Origin: Siphonodentalium dalli
Taxonomy: Eukaryota; Mollusca; Scaphopoda; Gadilida; Siphonodentaliidae
Assembly: GCA_032622095.1 (NCBI GenBank)
Contig: CP136062.1
Span: 51,349,349-51,413,348 of the forward strand
Direction of reading: 5' to 3'
DNA length: 64,000 nt
In this document: piece after piece, positions 42,591 to 52,849 of the stretch
How positions within the stretch are numbered: the stretch's first letter is position 1
Layout of the letters: every line of letters starts with the position of its first letter
The notes under the pieces: generated by a model
The model's input: only the letters and a program-made list of their open reading frames with translations
The model's database searches: none
Told to the model about the DNA's origin: nothing
Made by a program: the position numbers and the translations under genes

Positions 42591-42868
42591 CAATATGCAA
42601 TAGAGGAACATTATGTCAAACCATGTTCCGAACGTGGTCATTGAATAGAGTTCCTTATGTGTACAAAGATTACATTTATTACCTACCACATGCAGTTAAA
42701 TTTTTTTTTTACAAAAAGTCAAATAAGAGTCCATGGCAATGCATACACAGGGAAGGTCATCATATTTGTGAATATTGACAAACTTGTCCAGATATCTCAT
42801 GCTTATTGTTTAATTTCAACAATGATAAGTCTATAAAATTCACCAATATACATGTAACAATAGGTTAA

Positions 42869-43252
42869 CCCTTTACCCAACAGAACGGCCCTGTGCCAAT
42901 GCATTCTCTTATATATGCGAGTCGACCATAGGTCGCCTCGCATATATAAGAGAATGCATTGGCTTAACACATTAAAAATTATAAAATTGTTAAAGAATGT
43001 AAGAAAAAATGGTAAAAAGTGTTAAAAAAATATATTTTTTAGGCCAATGCAATCTCTTATATATATGCGAGGCGACCTATGGTCGACTCGCATATATAAG
43101 AGAATGCATTGGCACAGGGCATAACTGTAACTATCACAATGTGGTCAAGGAGCCGGTTCCAATGATATCCATATTTGTATGGTTCTATTGAGACAGACCG
43201 AAGATATTTTAGGCTGTTGAAGCTTTATTTGGCCGGTTTGTTGGGTAAAGGG
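42869..43252. mobile_element. C1 MITE, 384 bp
   Basis: TTAA at 42865-42868 and 43253-43256. Both cassettes present, the second with one base change in GCAATCTCTTATATATATGC. The termini are canonical. Confidence 0.93.
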
Positions 43253-43365
43253 TTAATGGAGTAATGGACTACTCAAGTGTAAATGATGTGAGAAAGTGTG
43301 CCAAAACAATAGGATTATCATTATGACAAAGCTTTGACACGTATCATATCGTTTCACCATGTGGA

Positions 43366-43440
43366 AATAGTGTGTCTGTCATTTGAAGAATGAGGTCCCC
43401 AGAGGGTGAATTTAGTGTTGCTATACCGCAAAGCACACTT
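43366..43440. mobile_element. Family B left tip
   Basis: GGAAATAGTGTGTCTGTCAT then GAATGAGGTCCCCAGAGGGT, breaking off after GCTATACCGCAAAGC. Confidence 0.7.
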
Positions 43441-44269
43441 TGTTTAATAATTACTCTGCCAAAACCCAGTGACCCCAATTGATCTTCCAGTCATTATCTT
43501 ATGTCTTCTTGGAGAGTATAGAGTCCATTTATAAGTATTTCATGTATTAAGTGGCCCCATTTTTATCCATAAAACTTGATGAAATTGAGAAATTATAGTT
43601 TTAAAGATGGATTATCTCTTTAAATAACAAATTTTAGATAGTTTTTGTGGTATTAAATAATATGTACAAGTTGGAAATCCCTGCCCGGAAATGATTCTAT
43701 CAAATAATATTGATTTTATTTTTAAAAAAAATTTATGTTTACCCATGCCATCATAGTATGGTAAACATAGCGTCGTTGTCCGGATTGACCACTCGTCGTT
43801 AGTCCGTCCGTCTGTCTGTCTGTAGACACTTTACGCATGGTGCGATAACTCAAATATTTTCTAACTGATCGGAACCAAATTTTGTATATGAATTTCTCAG
43901 CACAAAAGACAAATCGAGTTTGAATATGGGTTTGATCCGACTATTTTTAACTGAGTTCGAAAAAATATTCACTCTTAAAAAAAAAAATGAATTCCTTTGC
44001 TCAATTTAACAAACTAAAAAAAAACAAAAAAATATATAATAAAATATTGTTTTTAAAGTTAAAAAAATTTGAAAAACTAACATCATTATAACTCTGCCAA
44101 GGGTACCCCGAGTCACCACATCAAATTTGTTTAAATCGGTCCAAAATCTTGTGTTATGTACTGGTTAATTTGTTTGGAGTGACATTAAATCCAATTCATC
44201 AATTCCATCCCATGCCTTTGGACTACTTTGCTATTGATAAGGCTATATTATTTTCTGATGTCTCTTATG
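43441..44269. repeat. Non-coding stretch with CCGTCTGTC-type repeat
   Basis: Positions 43738-43960 match 16296-16450 (CCATGCCATCATAGTATGG; CCGGATTGACCACTCGTCG; CACTTTACGCATGGTGCGAT). A related tail with AACTCTGCCAAGGGTACCCC is at 44093-44112. A-rich runs lie around 43977-44075. Confidence 0.55.
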
Positions 44270-44464
44270 CTAATGTCCAGATAGTCTGATAAAAAAAGCT
44301 ATGGTATCTAATTTAAAATAAAGATCTCCGCGATCACTGCGAGTCAACCACGATAAACCAACTGACCACGATTCTCTGTATTTAGATTCATATCTACGCC
44401 GTTTTGTAGGACTTTCAACATCAGATTCACATTTACGCCGTTTTGCAGGACTGTCGGTTTTCAT
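44270..44464 (-). pseudogene. Possible N-terminal fragment of a transposase-type zinc-finger protein
   Basis: The 64-residue minus-strand frame begins MKTDSPAKRRKCESDVESPT, with a repeated SPxKRRxxES motif (twice within 28 residues), then YESKYRESWSVGLSWLTRSD. A basic leader followed by Y-x-x-x-W-x-x-x-x-x-W-L and S-x-x-G-D-x-Y resembles the start of BED/TTF-like zinc-finger transposase relatives (hAT-derived), where a C-x-x-C pair is expected next. Here the frame reads FKLDT instead, so the finger is missing. It may be a chance ORF; only the lysine/arginine repeat and spacing argue for coding ancestry. Confidence 0.3.
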
Positions 44465-44469
44465 TTTCG

Positions 44470-44980
44470 AACGATTTTCTGTTTATGACTTAGTTTAACT
44501 TTATGCATGCATTTATACATTCTTTGGAAACAAAGACGAGACTAAATGTCTCCTATATGCATTAACGTAAATGAAATGTGAGAAGCTATCACAAGTTGCT
44601 AATTGAGCGTATATATGACTTCACTCTTTTGCAATCAGCTTAAAACTTAATCTTGTATGTACCTGACAATATAAGCATTCCTTATTTAATACACAGGTCA
44701 GATCTGATCTTATCCGTCCATGTTTGATAAACAAATAACAACTGGGGAGAATGGGGGTGGGGGGTAATTAAATTACAATTTAGATATGAGATGGAATCCC
44801 ATACATGTATGTTGTTTGAAGCAGTTTGGCTTGTCAACAAATTGTAAATATACCCCCTTTTTTTTTTTAAAGGGGGGTATTCTGTTTTGCACCTGTCGTT
44901 AGCACGAGTGAGTCGTGTGGACTGTGACCTTAGGGAACGCCGGCGAGTGAGATGGTTTTGGATTAGGCTCAGGACGGATT
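44470..44980. other. Non-coding stretch before the ORF pair
   Basis: Mostly AT-rich. A short palindrome (TACCCCC, T/A run, GGGGGGTA, 44851-44879) precedes a visible rise in GC content from about 44890 onward, which continues through the ORF pair. Confidence 0.45.
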
Positions 44981-45214
44981 ATGAACTTAATCCCCGACGC
45001 CGCGTTAGCTGCTATACAGAGAATTCGGATTGTGGACACTGTTAGCTGGAATCTCCAGGCTGACAGGGGCTCTCTGGTTCTCTGTATAGAATTCCGGACA
45101 GATGATGCTGGATTCCAGAGGTCTTCTGCCTGGGACAGGAACACTGAAACCCGCCGTACAGTGAACAAGGGGCCTCCAAAAAAGAAGACGCCATCAAGAA
45201 GAAGAAGGGGGTGA
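44981..45214 (+). pseudogene. First part of a frameshifted ORF, basic C-terminal end
   Basis: 77 residues starting MNLIPDAALAAIQRIRIVDT, passing through VSWNLQADRGSLVLCIEFRT and ending GPPKKKTPSRRRRG. Short ORFs of this layout (a strand-rich ~50-residue head, then a KKK/SRRRR basic stretch) are, from memory, common in invertebrate retroelement-associated ORF1-like genes, but I cannot confirm the family. The stop TGA (45212-45214) falls directly after a G run (45207-45211). One extra base there would continue into the frame at 45211-45753. The GC content is distinctly higher than the surroundings, supporting a real, if decayed, coding origin. Confidence 0.45.
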
Positions 45215-45753
45215 CCGTTGATTTGCCAGTCACCCCTCCCCGTGTGGTTCAGCCGACGTCCAGTGTCGCAGCCGGTAGGTCAGAGTTGTCTGAGAGATGC
45301 CCAGACGACCCGACCTGCATGGAGACAGGCGACATCGCACCAGCTAGCAGGGACTCCGTTGATCTGCCGGAGGTCCCTGCTGTCGTCGTTGAGGCGAGCA
45401 GAGACAGGGACGTGGACACCACCCCAGATGTTCCTGCCACCAGCTTTGACATGGAGTTGGATAGCCTTCCACCTCGGACACCGGAATTCCATCTTATCCC
45501 GGTGCCCCCCAGCTCTACCACCAGCAACAACAACATCAGCACAGACACCATCCGATCTGTGGAAGAGCTTGCCCTCCGCTCTTTGAAAATGGAACATGAA
45601 GAGGTTAACAGAAAATATGATAACGCCCTGAGAGAACAACAACAGTATATGAAAGAACAAGCAGTAGAACGTATCTTACAACAACAACAGAAATCTCCAC
45701 CATCTTCGATGGAAAAGCCCAACTCAAAGAAAAAGCGAAAAAAGAAAAGATAA
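45148..45753 (+). pseudogene. Second part of a frameshifted ORF, acidic/proline-rich with basic tail
   Basis: Open from just after a TGA near 45145 to the stop at 45751-45753, overlapping the first frame by about 66 bases; there is no ATG at the start, and the first usable codons follow the G run. The product is low-complexity: PVTPPRVVQPTSS, several DLPEVPAVVVE/TTPDVPATSF stretches, PVPPSSTTSNNN, then a predicted helix (SVEELALRSLKMEHEEVNRK, EQQQYMKEQ) and a C-terminal NSKKKRKKKR, which could be a nuclear-localisation signal. It looks disordered and nucleic-acid-binding-like, as for a retroelement ORF1 or a host nuclear protein. No catalytic domain follows: after the stop comes a T-rich tract (45775-45798). 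Confidence 0.45.
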
Positions 45754-45934
45754 ACAGAAATTATAAAATGCTTCTTTTTTTTTTTCTTTTTTTTTTCACA
45801 TTAAAGGCATGAGGGATTAAGGAAAGGGCCTCTTTAAAATTGGATTTTCCGTACGTTACTTGTGGGTGCACCCCACAAGTCATGCAAACAAAAGATCGCA
45901 CCTCACAATTACCCTGTGGTGCGTATAGGCATCC

Positions 45935-46311
45935 GTCCGTCCGATGTCTGTTCATGTTATAACTTGAACAGTAGTGCTCGGATCTCAATAAAATTAGGTA
46001 TGGATGTTCACTGGTATGAGGACATTAAATAGAGGGTTCCATCGTTTGGTTTGGATTTTCCATTCTAGAGTTATTCATCTTTGTTTATCTGGAAATGTTG
46101 GCTTTTTGGTCTGCCTGGTGTCTGTTCATGTCATAACTTCAACAGTTGTGCTGAGATCTCAATGAAATTTGATAGGGATCTTCACTACTATGAGGACATT
46201 AAATAAAGGGTTGCATCGATTTGTTCGGATTTTCCATTCTAGAGTTATTCATCTTTGTTTATCTGGAAATGTTGGCTTTTTGGTCCGTCCGATGTCTGTT
46301 CATATGCGTGT
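45935..46311. repeat. Two tandem copies of a ~182-bp unit plus the start of a third
   Basis: The unit runs GATGTCTGTTCATGTTATAA, CTTGAACAGT, TCTCAATAAAATT, GAGGACATTAAATA, TTCCATTCTAGAGTTATTCA, TCTTTGTTTATCTGGAAATG. Copies start at about 45940 and 46118; a third stops after GATGTCTGTTCATATGCG at 46311. A single fragment occurs at 36490-36570. Confidence 0.8.
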
Positions 46312-47875
46312 TTTCCACTGAGCTTTTTACAGAGTTAATTATGGCCATTTACACCTAGAATACCAAACAATTATATTTTTTAAATGCTTACTTTACAGTC
46401 CGTATGTCTGAGTATATAAGTCACAGGTTATAGGTATGCCCACACTAGGCGGTATGCCACAAGGAGGTATGTACCGGACGACAGTCCATCTCTTGTTTCG
46501 CTTTAGATGTGAATGAATTTTGAATATCTGGCAAGTCAAAAGTGGCAGAGATAAGGGTTTATCACTTTTGCTTCCAATGAGTTAACTTAACTCCTACACA
46601 TATCCTCCGAAATCACTATACTGTTGGATCTCAGAGTGAGAGGTCCTTGGGTGAATAGGAACATACTTATGAGATTTAAAACTACTCCCCCCCCCCCACC
46701 CCAAATACTTTAAAACCTTCTTAAGACAAATTATTTGAGCTTTTGATTTCAAGTTTGGTACTGATATATGGATTCCTGTGATCATATCTTAGACAAATTA
46801 TCAGTTATATCTAATCGCTATCGCCAAGGTATGGGTTAAACATCTGCCGATCATGATCGACCTCTCGTTTATAATTTTATAAATATAATATCAATTAATG
46901 GGACACTTATTTGTTCTTTATATAGAACTTTTAGATAGAGGCCTCCATGCAGCATGGTGCTCTGAACGAATGCGAGGCCGCAAACCGTCTCCAATTGATT
47001 GTAATATTGAGTGCGAATCAAGTAGATAAGCCCTGGAGTGTGGTACATGTATATACTTATTTTCCATATTTAAAATAACCAATAAATGCAATTAAAAAAG
47101 TCGGTCATGAATATCAGGGATCATTATTGAATGGCATAGAGATACTTTATACGAACAAAAATTGAAATAAAACAATATTAATTAATTTATGCATTTCCCA
47201 ACAGGGGTCTTATTTATTATTTCATACCCAGAAAACTACATGTATATAAATCATGTTGCAGACGAGACAATCCACCTTTAATTTGAGGATTAATTATGTG
47301 CCTATTTAGCCTGAATGATGTTCTGTGCTGGACCATTGACTTTATACGGTCATTTACTTCGGGAAAATATAACGGTAATATCGTGAAAATCCTAAAACTG
47401 ACTCCATGCAATTGTAATATAAGTTATTTTGGTGGATTGACGGTAATTTGGTATGACATTGACGACTTGGAGCTTATGTTCAACCGATCATGACGAGGTT
47501 GAACATAGGCTTAAGGACTGGCCATGTTACTGTCAATCCACCACAATAATGTATATGTTCCTCCGACAATCCTGGTCAATCAGAGCAAATTAGTATATTT
47601 ATTCTAAGAATGATCAGCACAAAATGTCAATAATTTTTATCGATCTCTCCATATGCAACATTGTTCAACAGAAAAGACGTCATGAAAAGCAAGCCCAAGA
47701 GAGACATTGAAACGGTTGTCTTGGTTTCCCTTATGTTGACGGCTCTAGACATAACATGGGATAAGTTGCGCGGCTCTGGCCAATCAAAGACTCTGTTTCT
47801 TACTGGAGGCAGAACATAGGCAATTATCACAATTAACACAATCCTGGAACATCAAAGTGACCTATCAGTAATTCC
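46312..47875. other. Non-coding stretch, no gene seen
   Basis: Positions 46818-46865 are shared with the lead-in to the 17-kb array. An inverted pair occurs around 47430-47555 (GGTGGATTGACGGTAAT and ATTACTGT.. orientation at CATGTTACTGTCAATCCACC). Nothing coding recognised. Confidence 0.45.
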
Positions 47876-48000
47876 CTAAGTAATCGACCCCTTAACCACA
47901 GCAGAATTATGGGTAATTTTTCAGGATTTAGTTGGAAATATGGCTTGTTGCCATTCATATGGGTTGATACAAAAATCGGTCTTGGCACTGAAAAGGTTAA
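47876..48000. mobile_element. Chimera: family A left half fused to C2 right end
   Basis: CAGTAATTCCCTAAGTAATC begins an A left arm that stops at GCCATTCAT (47958). It is followed at once by ATGGGTTGATACAAAAATCG and GGCACTGAAAAGGTTAA, the canonical C2 right end with its TTAA (47997-48000). Confidence 0.85.
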
Positions 48001-48362
48001 ACTCTTCTTGTCCAATCAAAGAGAGATAACTCAACACTGAATCAACTTATTGTGAATTCTCATTGGGTGGAAAATGGCAATCCACACTCAGCGGTACAAG
48101 AGGAGTAACTCTAAAATACATCTGTACTGAACACTGATGATAGCAGATCAATAGTTTTGATCTGTACATTCAATCATACCAGCTGTCAGTTCTTTATTAT
48201 AGTGTGGTATAGCATGCCATTTACAGGGATTTTGATTTCCAAGGGAGGGGAAGGGGGGCAGATTTTCCATATAAGGGTATTATATCATTCATAATTGCTT
48301 GGATGTCAAGCTTAAATGCTAAAAGTAATTAAAATATTAAAAAATATTACAATAAAGCAGAT
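48001..48362. other. Non-coding stretch, no gene seen
   Basis: AT-rich DNA with a G-rich patch at 48241-48262 (AAGGGAGGGGAAGGGGGG). Nothing recognised. Confidence 0.4.
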
Positions 48363-48760
48363 GTGTGTGTTAACATCACCAGTTTATAAACATAAGTGTG
48401 CTAACATCGCCAGTTTATATATATGTGTGTGTTAACATTACCAGTTTATACACATAAGTGTGCTAAGATCACCAGTTTCTATATATATATATACAAGTGC
48501 TAAGATCACCAGTTTATATATAAGTGTGCTAACATCACCAGTTTATATATTTCAGGCATGCTAACATCACCAGTTTATATATTTCAGGCATGCTAACATC
48601 ACTAGTTTATATATTTAAGTGTGCTAACATCACCATTTTATATATTTAAGTGTGCTAACATCACCAGTATATATATATAAGTGCTAAGATCACCAGTTTA
48701 TAAAAATAAGTGTGCAAACATCACCAGTTTATATACATAAGTGTGCTAACATCACCTGTT
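48363..48760. repeat. Tandem array, unit about 30-32 bp, about thirteen copies
   Basis: Units read GTGTGCTAACATCACCAGTT plus TATATATATAA. Length varies in the TA-rich part. The array stops about 55 bp before the recursive splice site. Confidence 0.9.
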
Positions 48761-48800
48761 TTAGCACATTTCCACCTCCAGTCACATATTATAAGCATTC

Positions 48801-48836
48801 TTCTAAATCTGATATCTTTTTCTTTTTCAGGTAAGT
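48801..48836 (+). promoter_or_regulatory. Recursive splice site (zero-length exon)
   Basis: A polypyrimidine tract (CTTTTTCTTTTTC, 48816-48828) runs straight into AG (48829-48830) and then GTAAGT (48831-48836). A strong 3' splice site directly abutting a perfect 5' splice site is the ratchet-point consensus for stepwise removal of very long introns. A branch-point-like TTCTAAAT lies at 48801-48808. It is on the same strand as the candidate exon ending at 12547, which would make the first intron step about 36.3 kb. Confidence 0.5.
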
Positions 48837-49015
48837 ACCTGCTTTGTCATGTAGATTAATAACAGCTTCTTAGTATTAACAGTCAAGAGTCGTGAGTACA
48901 AATATTTCAAGAAATAAATCTTGTTAAATTAAGTTTATATATGTCAGTGTTCATTGCTTCATATTTGCTCAACTTAGTGAGCGTGAACAAATTCCCATTT
49001 CTTATCGGAATGGTA

Positions 49016-49139
49016 CAGTAATGCCCTAAATAATCGACTCCTTAACCACAGCAGAATTATGGTTAATTTTTCAGTATTTAGTCAGAAATATGGCTTGTTG
49101 CCATTCATCGGAAAGCTCTCATATTTCCGACTAAATCCT
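49016..49139. mobile_element. Family A left half plus small right remnant
   Basis: TA at 49014-49015. The left arm is complete to GGAAAGCTCTC, then jumps to CATATTTCCGACTAAATCCT. The outer right arm is missing. Confidence 0.85.
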
Positions 49140-49314
49140 GGCATAATAATAAAGTTCCGGCATTGACATCGACATCATTGCGCTGAACTCTGAAATCAGT
49201 GTGCGTGGCAATAATACACGTGTGTCTTACTAAAAGATATGAGGCCGGGTTTAGGGGCTAATTATGCAATAAATCACATTCAATAATAGAAGAGATTTGG
49301 TTTCGTCATATAGG

Positions 49315-49698
49315 CCAATTAAAGACATATTATGGCCTTAATTGGGTGTGTGAAATTGATAAGTTAGTATCCAGGCGCTTTGTCAACCTGGGGAATGTAG
49401 CATTCTATTAACATCGCCGAAATTTGAAAGAAATTGACTATACCACTCCATAGAAAGCATCATCTGAACTACGCCCAATTGTAAATATTTACATCTCGAT
49501 TCAGGACGCCACTATTGACGATAAACTAACACAAATGATTTCGCCATCAAGAGTCATTGCATTTAATTAATATATAAGAATGATGGTGTGTATCATCAAT
49601 TTGGATTAATAATATTCGTAACAAGTAACTACGTTGAGCAAGATAATTCTTAATTTCTATTTTATCACCTAACCGGAGTGCTTCGTATCACTTTAAGG
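49315..49698. repeat. Inverted, diverged copy of 27908-28285
   Basis: Shared phrases, read inverted, include ATATTATGG, TTTCACACACCCAAT-type, ATGTTAATAGAAT, TGTAAATATTTACA and GATTTCGCCATCAAGAGTCA. Insertions and substitutions are spread evenly, with no terminal repeats seen. Confidence 0.65.
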
Positions 49699-49779
49699 AA
49701 ATTAAAAAAATTTCTAACAAAAGTTTCCAAAATATTTGTCAGACACACTTTTGAAAAGGTGAGGTACAGCTTACTTTAA

Positions 49780-50141
49780 CCCTTTACCCAACAGAAGGGC
49801 CCTGTGCCAATGCATTCTCTTATATATGCGAGTCGACCATAGGTCGCCTCGCATATATAAGAGAATGCATTGGCTTAACACATTAAAAATTGTTAAAGAA
49901 TGTAAGAATTTTTTTTGTTTTAGGCCAATGCATTCTCTTATATATGCGAGGCGACCTATGGTCGACTCGCATATATAAGAGAATGCATTGGCACAGGGCA
50001 TAACTGTAACTATCACAATGTGGTCAAGGAGCCGGTTCCAATGATATCCATATTTGTATGGTTCTATTGAGACAGACCGAAGATATTTTAGGCTGTTGGA
50101 GCTTCATTTGGCCGGTTTTGGCCGTTTTGTTGGGTAAAGGG
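49780..50141. mobile_element. C1 MITE, 362 bp
   Basis: TTAA at 49776-49779 and 50142-50145. Both cassettes intact; the spacer between them is shortened (TTAAAAATTGTTAAAGAATG). Termini canonical. Confidence 0.93.
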
Positions 50142-50199
50142 TTAAAAGCCTGACATGTGATCTCAAAAATTAAATCCAGACTTATTGTCATGGGTGGTG

Positions 50200-50638
50200 C
50201 AAGCCTGCAGATAGTGTGTCTGTCATTTGTAGAATGAGGTACATAGAGGGTGAATTTAGTGACGCTATCTCGCAAATCACCAAATTCTCCCTCTGGGGAC
50301 CTCATTCTGATTAAGCCTCAACTGCAGTGGGAGATCTAGGGTCAGATTGAAATTCCCCAGTTGAAGTTGATGTTGTTGTTCACCCATTATAGTCACCTCG
50401 ATTATGCATTTTATATTCTGCAAATTAGGGGATATATAAACTTCCCAGAATGGAAATAGTAACTAAAAACAATATTAATTTGAGACCATAGATACTTTCC
50501 AGAAGATGAGGCCTAAGCAGAATAAGGTCCCCAGAGGGTGAATTTGGTAATGCTAGCCTTCTGTGCAGGATAGCATTACTAAATTCGCCCTCTGGGGACC
50601 TCATTTTGCAAATAACAGACGCACTAAACTCATGCTTG
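50200..50638. mobile_element. Family B element, 439 bp, degraded TSD
   Basis: Flanks GGGTGGTG (50192-50199) and GGCGGTTG (50639-50646) share 6 of 8. Hairpin 1 has lost its loop (GACGCTATCTCGCAAATCAC). Spacer and hairpin 2 (50519-50609) are present. Right end CACTAAACTCATGCTTG. Confidence 0.75.
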
Positions 50639-50668
50639 GGCGGTTGGGGGATATCTAGGATGATATAT

Positions 50669-50704
50669 AGTAATGTCCTAAATAATCGACCCCTAAACCA
50701 CAGA
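50669..50704. mobile_element. Family A left-tip fragment
   Basis: TAGTAATGTCCTAAATAATC and GACCCCTAAACCACAG only; the sequence then departs. It lies 36 bp before a full A copy. Confidence 0.8.
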
Positions 50705-50740
50705 TAAATGAACAAAGTTCATAGCCTGGTGGTCAGTATA

Positions 50741-50951
50741 CACTAATACCCTAAATAATCGACTCCTTAACCACAGTAGAATTATGGGTTATTTTTCAGG
50801 ATTTAGTCGGAAATATGGCTTGTTGCCATTCATTGGAAAGCTCTGACAGAGCTTTCCGATGAATGGCAACAAGCCATATTTCCGACTAAATCCTAAAATA
50901 TTTCCCATAATTCTGCTCTGGTTAAAGGGTCATATACTTCGGGCATTGCTG
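50741..50951. mobile_element. Family A foldback element, 211 bp
   Basis: TA at 50739-50740 and 50952-50953 region (CTGTAC). Left end CACTAATACCCTAAATAATC, centre GAAAGCTCTGACAGAGCTTTC, right arm diverged near the tip (GGTCATATACTTCGGGCATT). Confidence 0.9.
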
Positions 50952-51051
50952 TACGGTCGGAGATAATGTGATGCACTGACTCCAGTAGATCTTGTTCCAT
51001 CACTGCCGGCTTTTTCATTGCTTCCAACATGAGTCCCATAAAAGATTTTAA

Positions 51052-51259
51052 CCCTTTCAGTGCCAAGTCCGATTTTTGTATCAACCAATATTTCCTTGAT
51101 CATTTTTCAAATTTATTGATTATAATAATGTGATACATTGATGGAAGAGCACTAAGAGCTTTTTCCATCAATGTATCACATTATTATAATCAATAAATTT
51201 GAAAAATGATCAAGGAAATATGGGTTGATAAAAAAATCGGACTTGGCACTGAAAGGGTT
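51052..51259. mobile_element. C2 snap-back element, 208 bp, near-perfect palindrome
   Basis: TTAA at 51048-51051 and 51260-51263. Ends CCCTTTCAGTGCCAAGTCCG and CGGACTTGGCACTGAAAGGG. Arms of ~100 bp (TTCCTTGATCATTTTTCAAA; AATGTGATACATTGATGGAA) meet around AGAGCACTAAGAGCT. It has C2 termini but no hairpin cassette. Confidence 0.92.
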
Positions 51260-51263
51260 TTAA

Positions 51264-51971
51264 AGACAATCACACTGCCCTGACATCATTAATAATTGAT
51301 CAACAGATTGTAAGTATTCTGTGGACAACAGAATGTCAATACAATGGAACATCTTTATGGTCGCCCCCAGGATGGTCGAACTAATAACGATGTAGCGGCT
51401 CCTGTCGTTATTTCACCCTCTGGAGAGATGTAAATCCTATAATCACATACGGACGTCCACTAAACTCCGACTCGCTCCATTTGCTCCAAACAATGCTGCC
51501 ATCTTTGTGTCAAACTGAGTTGGATTTATGTTCAGAACTAAAATGCTATGACATCATTTCCCTTTGAAATATTTCACCTAGACGTACTTAATTCTAAGAC
51601 AGAGCTGTAATTATAAAGAAGAATGAGTTCAGACAGGGAATCCGCATCAATAGCTAATCAAAATTTAGACATAGGAAATTAGATTTTTAATGACAACTAA
51701 AAATTTTGACATTTTGTTTTAAATTTCATTAAAATATGGAAATTTTGCTGGATAATTTTGAGTTTAATTTTTTTTTCTTCAAAATCCAGGTCGTAGAGCG
51801 ATTAAAATTGTGAATATTTTCTATTAAATGTGAGAATACATTGCATTTTTTGGAAAGTTGGAAAAAGTTAGCTCTAGAAAGCTGTCAGCCATAAAATAAG
51901 ACAATCACATTGCTCATACACTATTTACTCCAACAATACTACAATCTTTGTGTCATACTGAGATAGAGTTC
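51264..51971. other. Non-coding stretch, no gene seen
   Basis: AT-rich; nothing recognised on either strand. Confidence 0.4.
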
Positions 51972-52075
51972 CAGTAATGCCCTAAATAATTGACTCCTTA
52001 ACCACAGCAGAATTATGGGTAATTTTTCAGGATTTAGTTGGAAATATGGCTTGTTGCCATTCATCGGAAAGCTCT
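51972..52075. mobile_element. Family A left half only
   Basis: CAGTAATGCCCTAAATAATT through a complete left arm, stopping at the centre (CGGAAAGCTCT, 52075). The base pair before it reads TC, not TA. Confidence 0.83.
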
Positions 52076-52079
52076 AAGT

Positions 52080-52400
52080 TATGTTTTTTCCGAAATTCAT
52101 CAAACATGGCCACCAGCAGCCTTCATATGGATCTTCGTGGTGACCATTAGATGATCGAGTGCCATAAATTTGTTTTCCAAATTTCATTGGAAAACACAGC
52201 ACAGCCACTAGCGGCCATCTTGAATTTCAAATTTAAATCCATCGGCACACCATGCATTCGACATTTATTGGAGAAATGTTTTGAAAATTTACAAGCATGT
52301 TCAGGATCACTTCCAGATAGGTCCACTAAAATGTTTTAATTATTTTCTATCAAAAACATGGCTGACAGTAGCCATCAATGGATTTTATTCTTTGCATCAC
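52080..52400. repeat. Interspersed repeat with ATGGCNNCCAGCAGCC motifs
   Basis: Repeated motifs (CATGGCCACCAGCAGCC; CTAGCGGCCATCTTGAATTT; CATATGGATCTTCGTGGTGA) match 63190-63330. Similar phrases are, from memory, frequent in mollusc genomes; the class is unknown. Confidence 0.55.
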
Positions 52401-52503
52401 TAACAGTTTTGGCATGCCCTACTACAGCCAACATTTGTTAATCAATTGATCCAAAACTTGTTATGGCTCATAAGGCTGACCTCTGTTATTACTCAGACTT
52501 TAA

Positions 52504-52685
52504 CCCTTTGAGTTCCAGGTCGATTTTTGAATCAACTGGCCTAACAAATTTTTTTTTTTTTTACAATTTTTTACAATTTTAATAATTTATTCTTATATTC
52601 TTTAACAGACTTATTTTGTAGGTTTAGGGCCGATGAGATCTGTAATTATAAAGAAGAATGAGATCGGCCCCTGGCACTCAAAGGG
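52504..52685. mobile_element. C2 element, 182 bp, cassette lost
   Basis: TTAA at 52500-52503 and 52686-52689. Ends CCCTTTGAGTTCCAGGTCG and CCCCTGGCACTCAAAGGG. The interior keeps CTGGCCTAACAAAT, a T-run and GACTTATTTTGTAGGTTTAG, but the hairpin cassette is gone. Confidence 0.88.
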
Positions 52686-52849
52686 TTAAACTTTTCACAT
52701 TTCTTATCGCTCCATTGAATGTAATATTTGAAATTTCCCTCTCAGAGTTGAGCTACAGTGTCATTGACACATTTATTTTCTCATATTATTTTCACAAATC
52801 TAGGACATGGGAGACCAAAAAACTGATCTTCATCTAAGCGTACTATTAA

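Noticed and set aside
45249-45722. 157- and 126-codon minus-strand frames and a 122-codon plus-strand frame opposite the ORF pair
   Set aside because: Shadow frames of the GC-richer 44981-45753 region; the plus-strand pair has the more protein-like composition.
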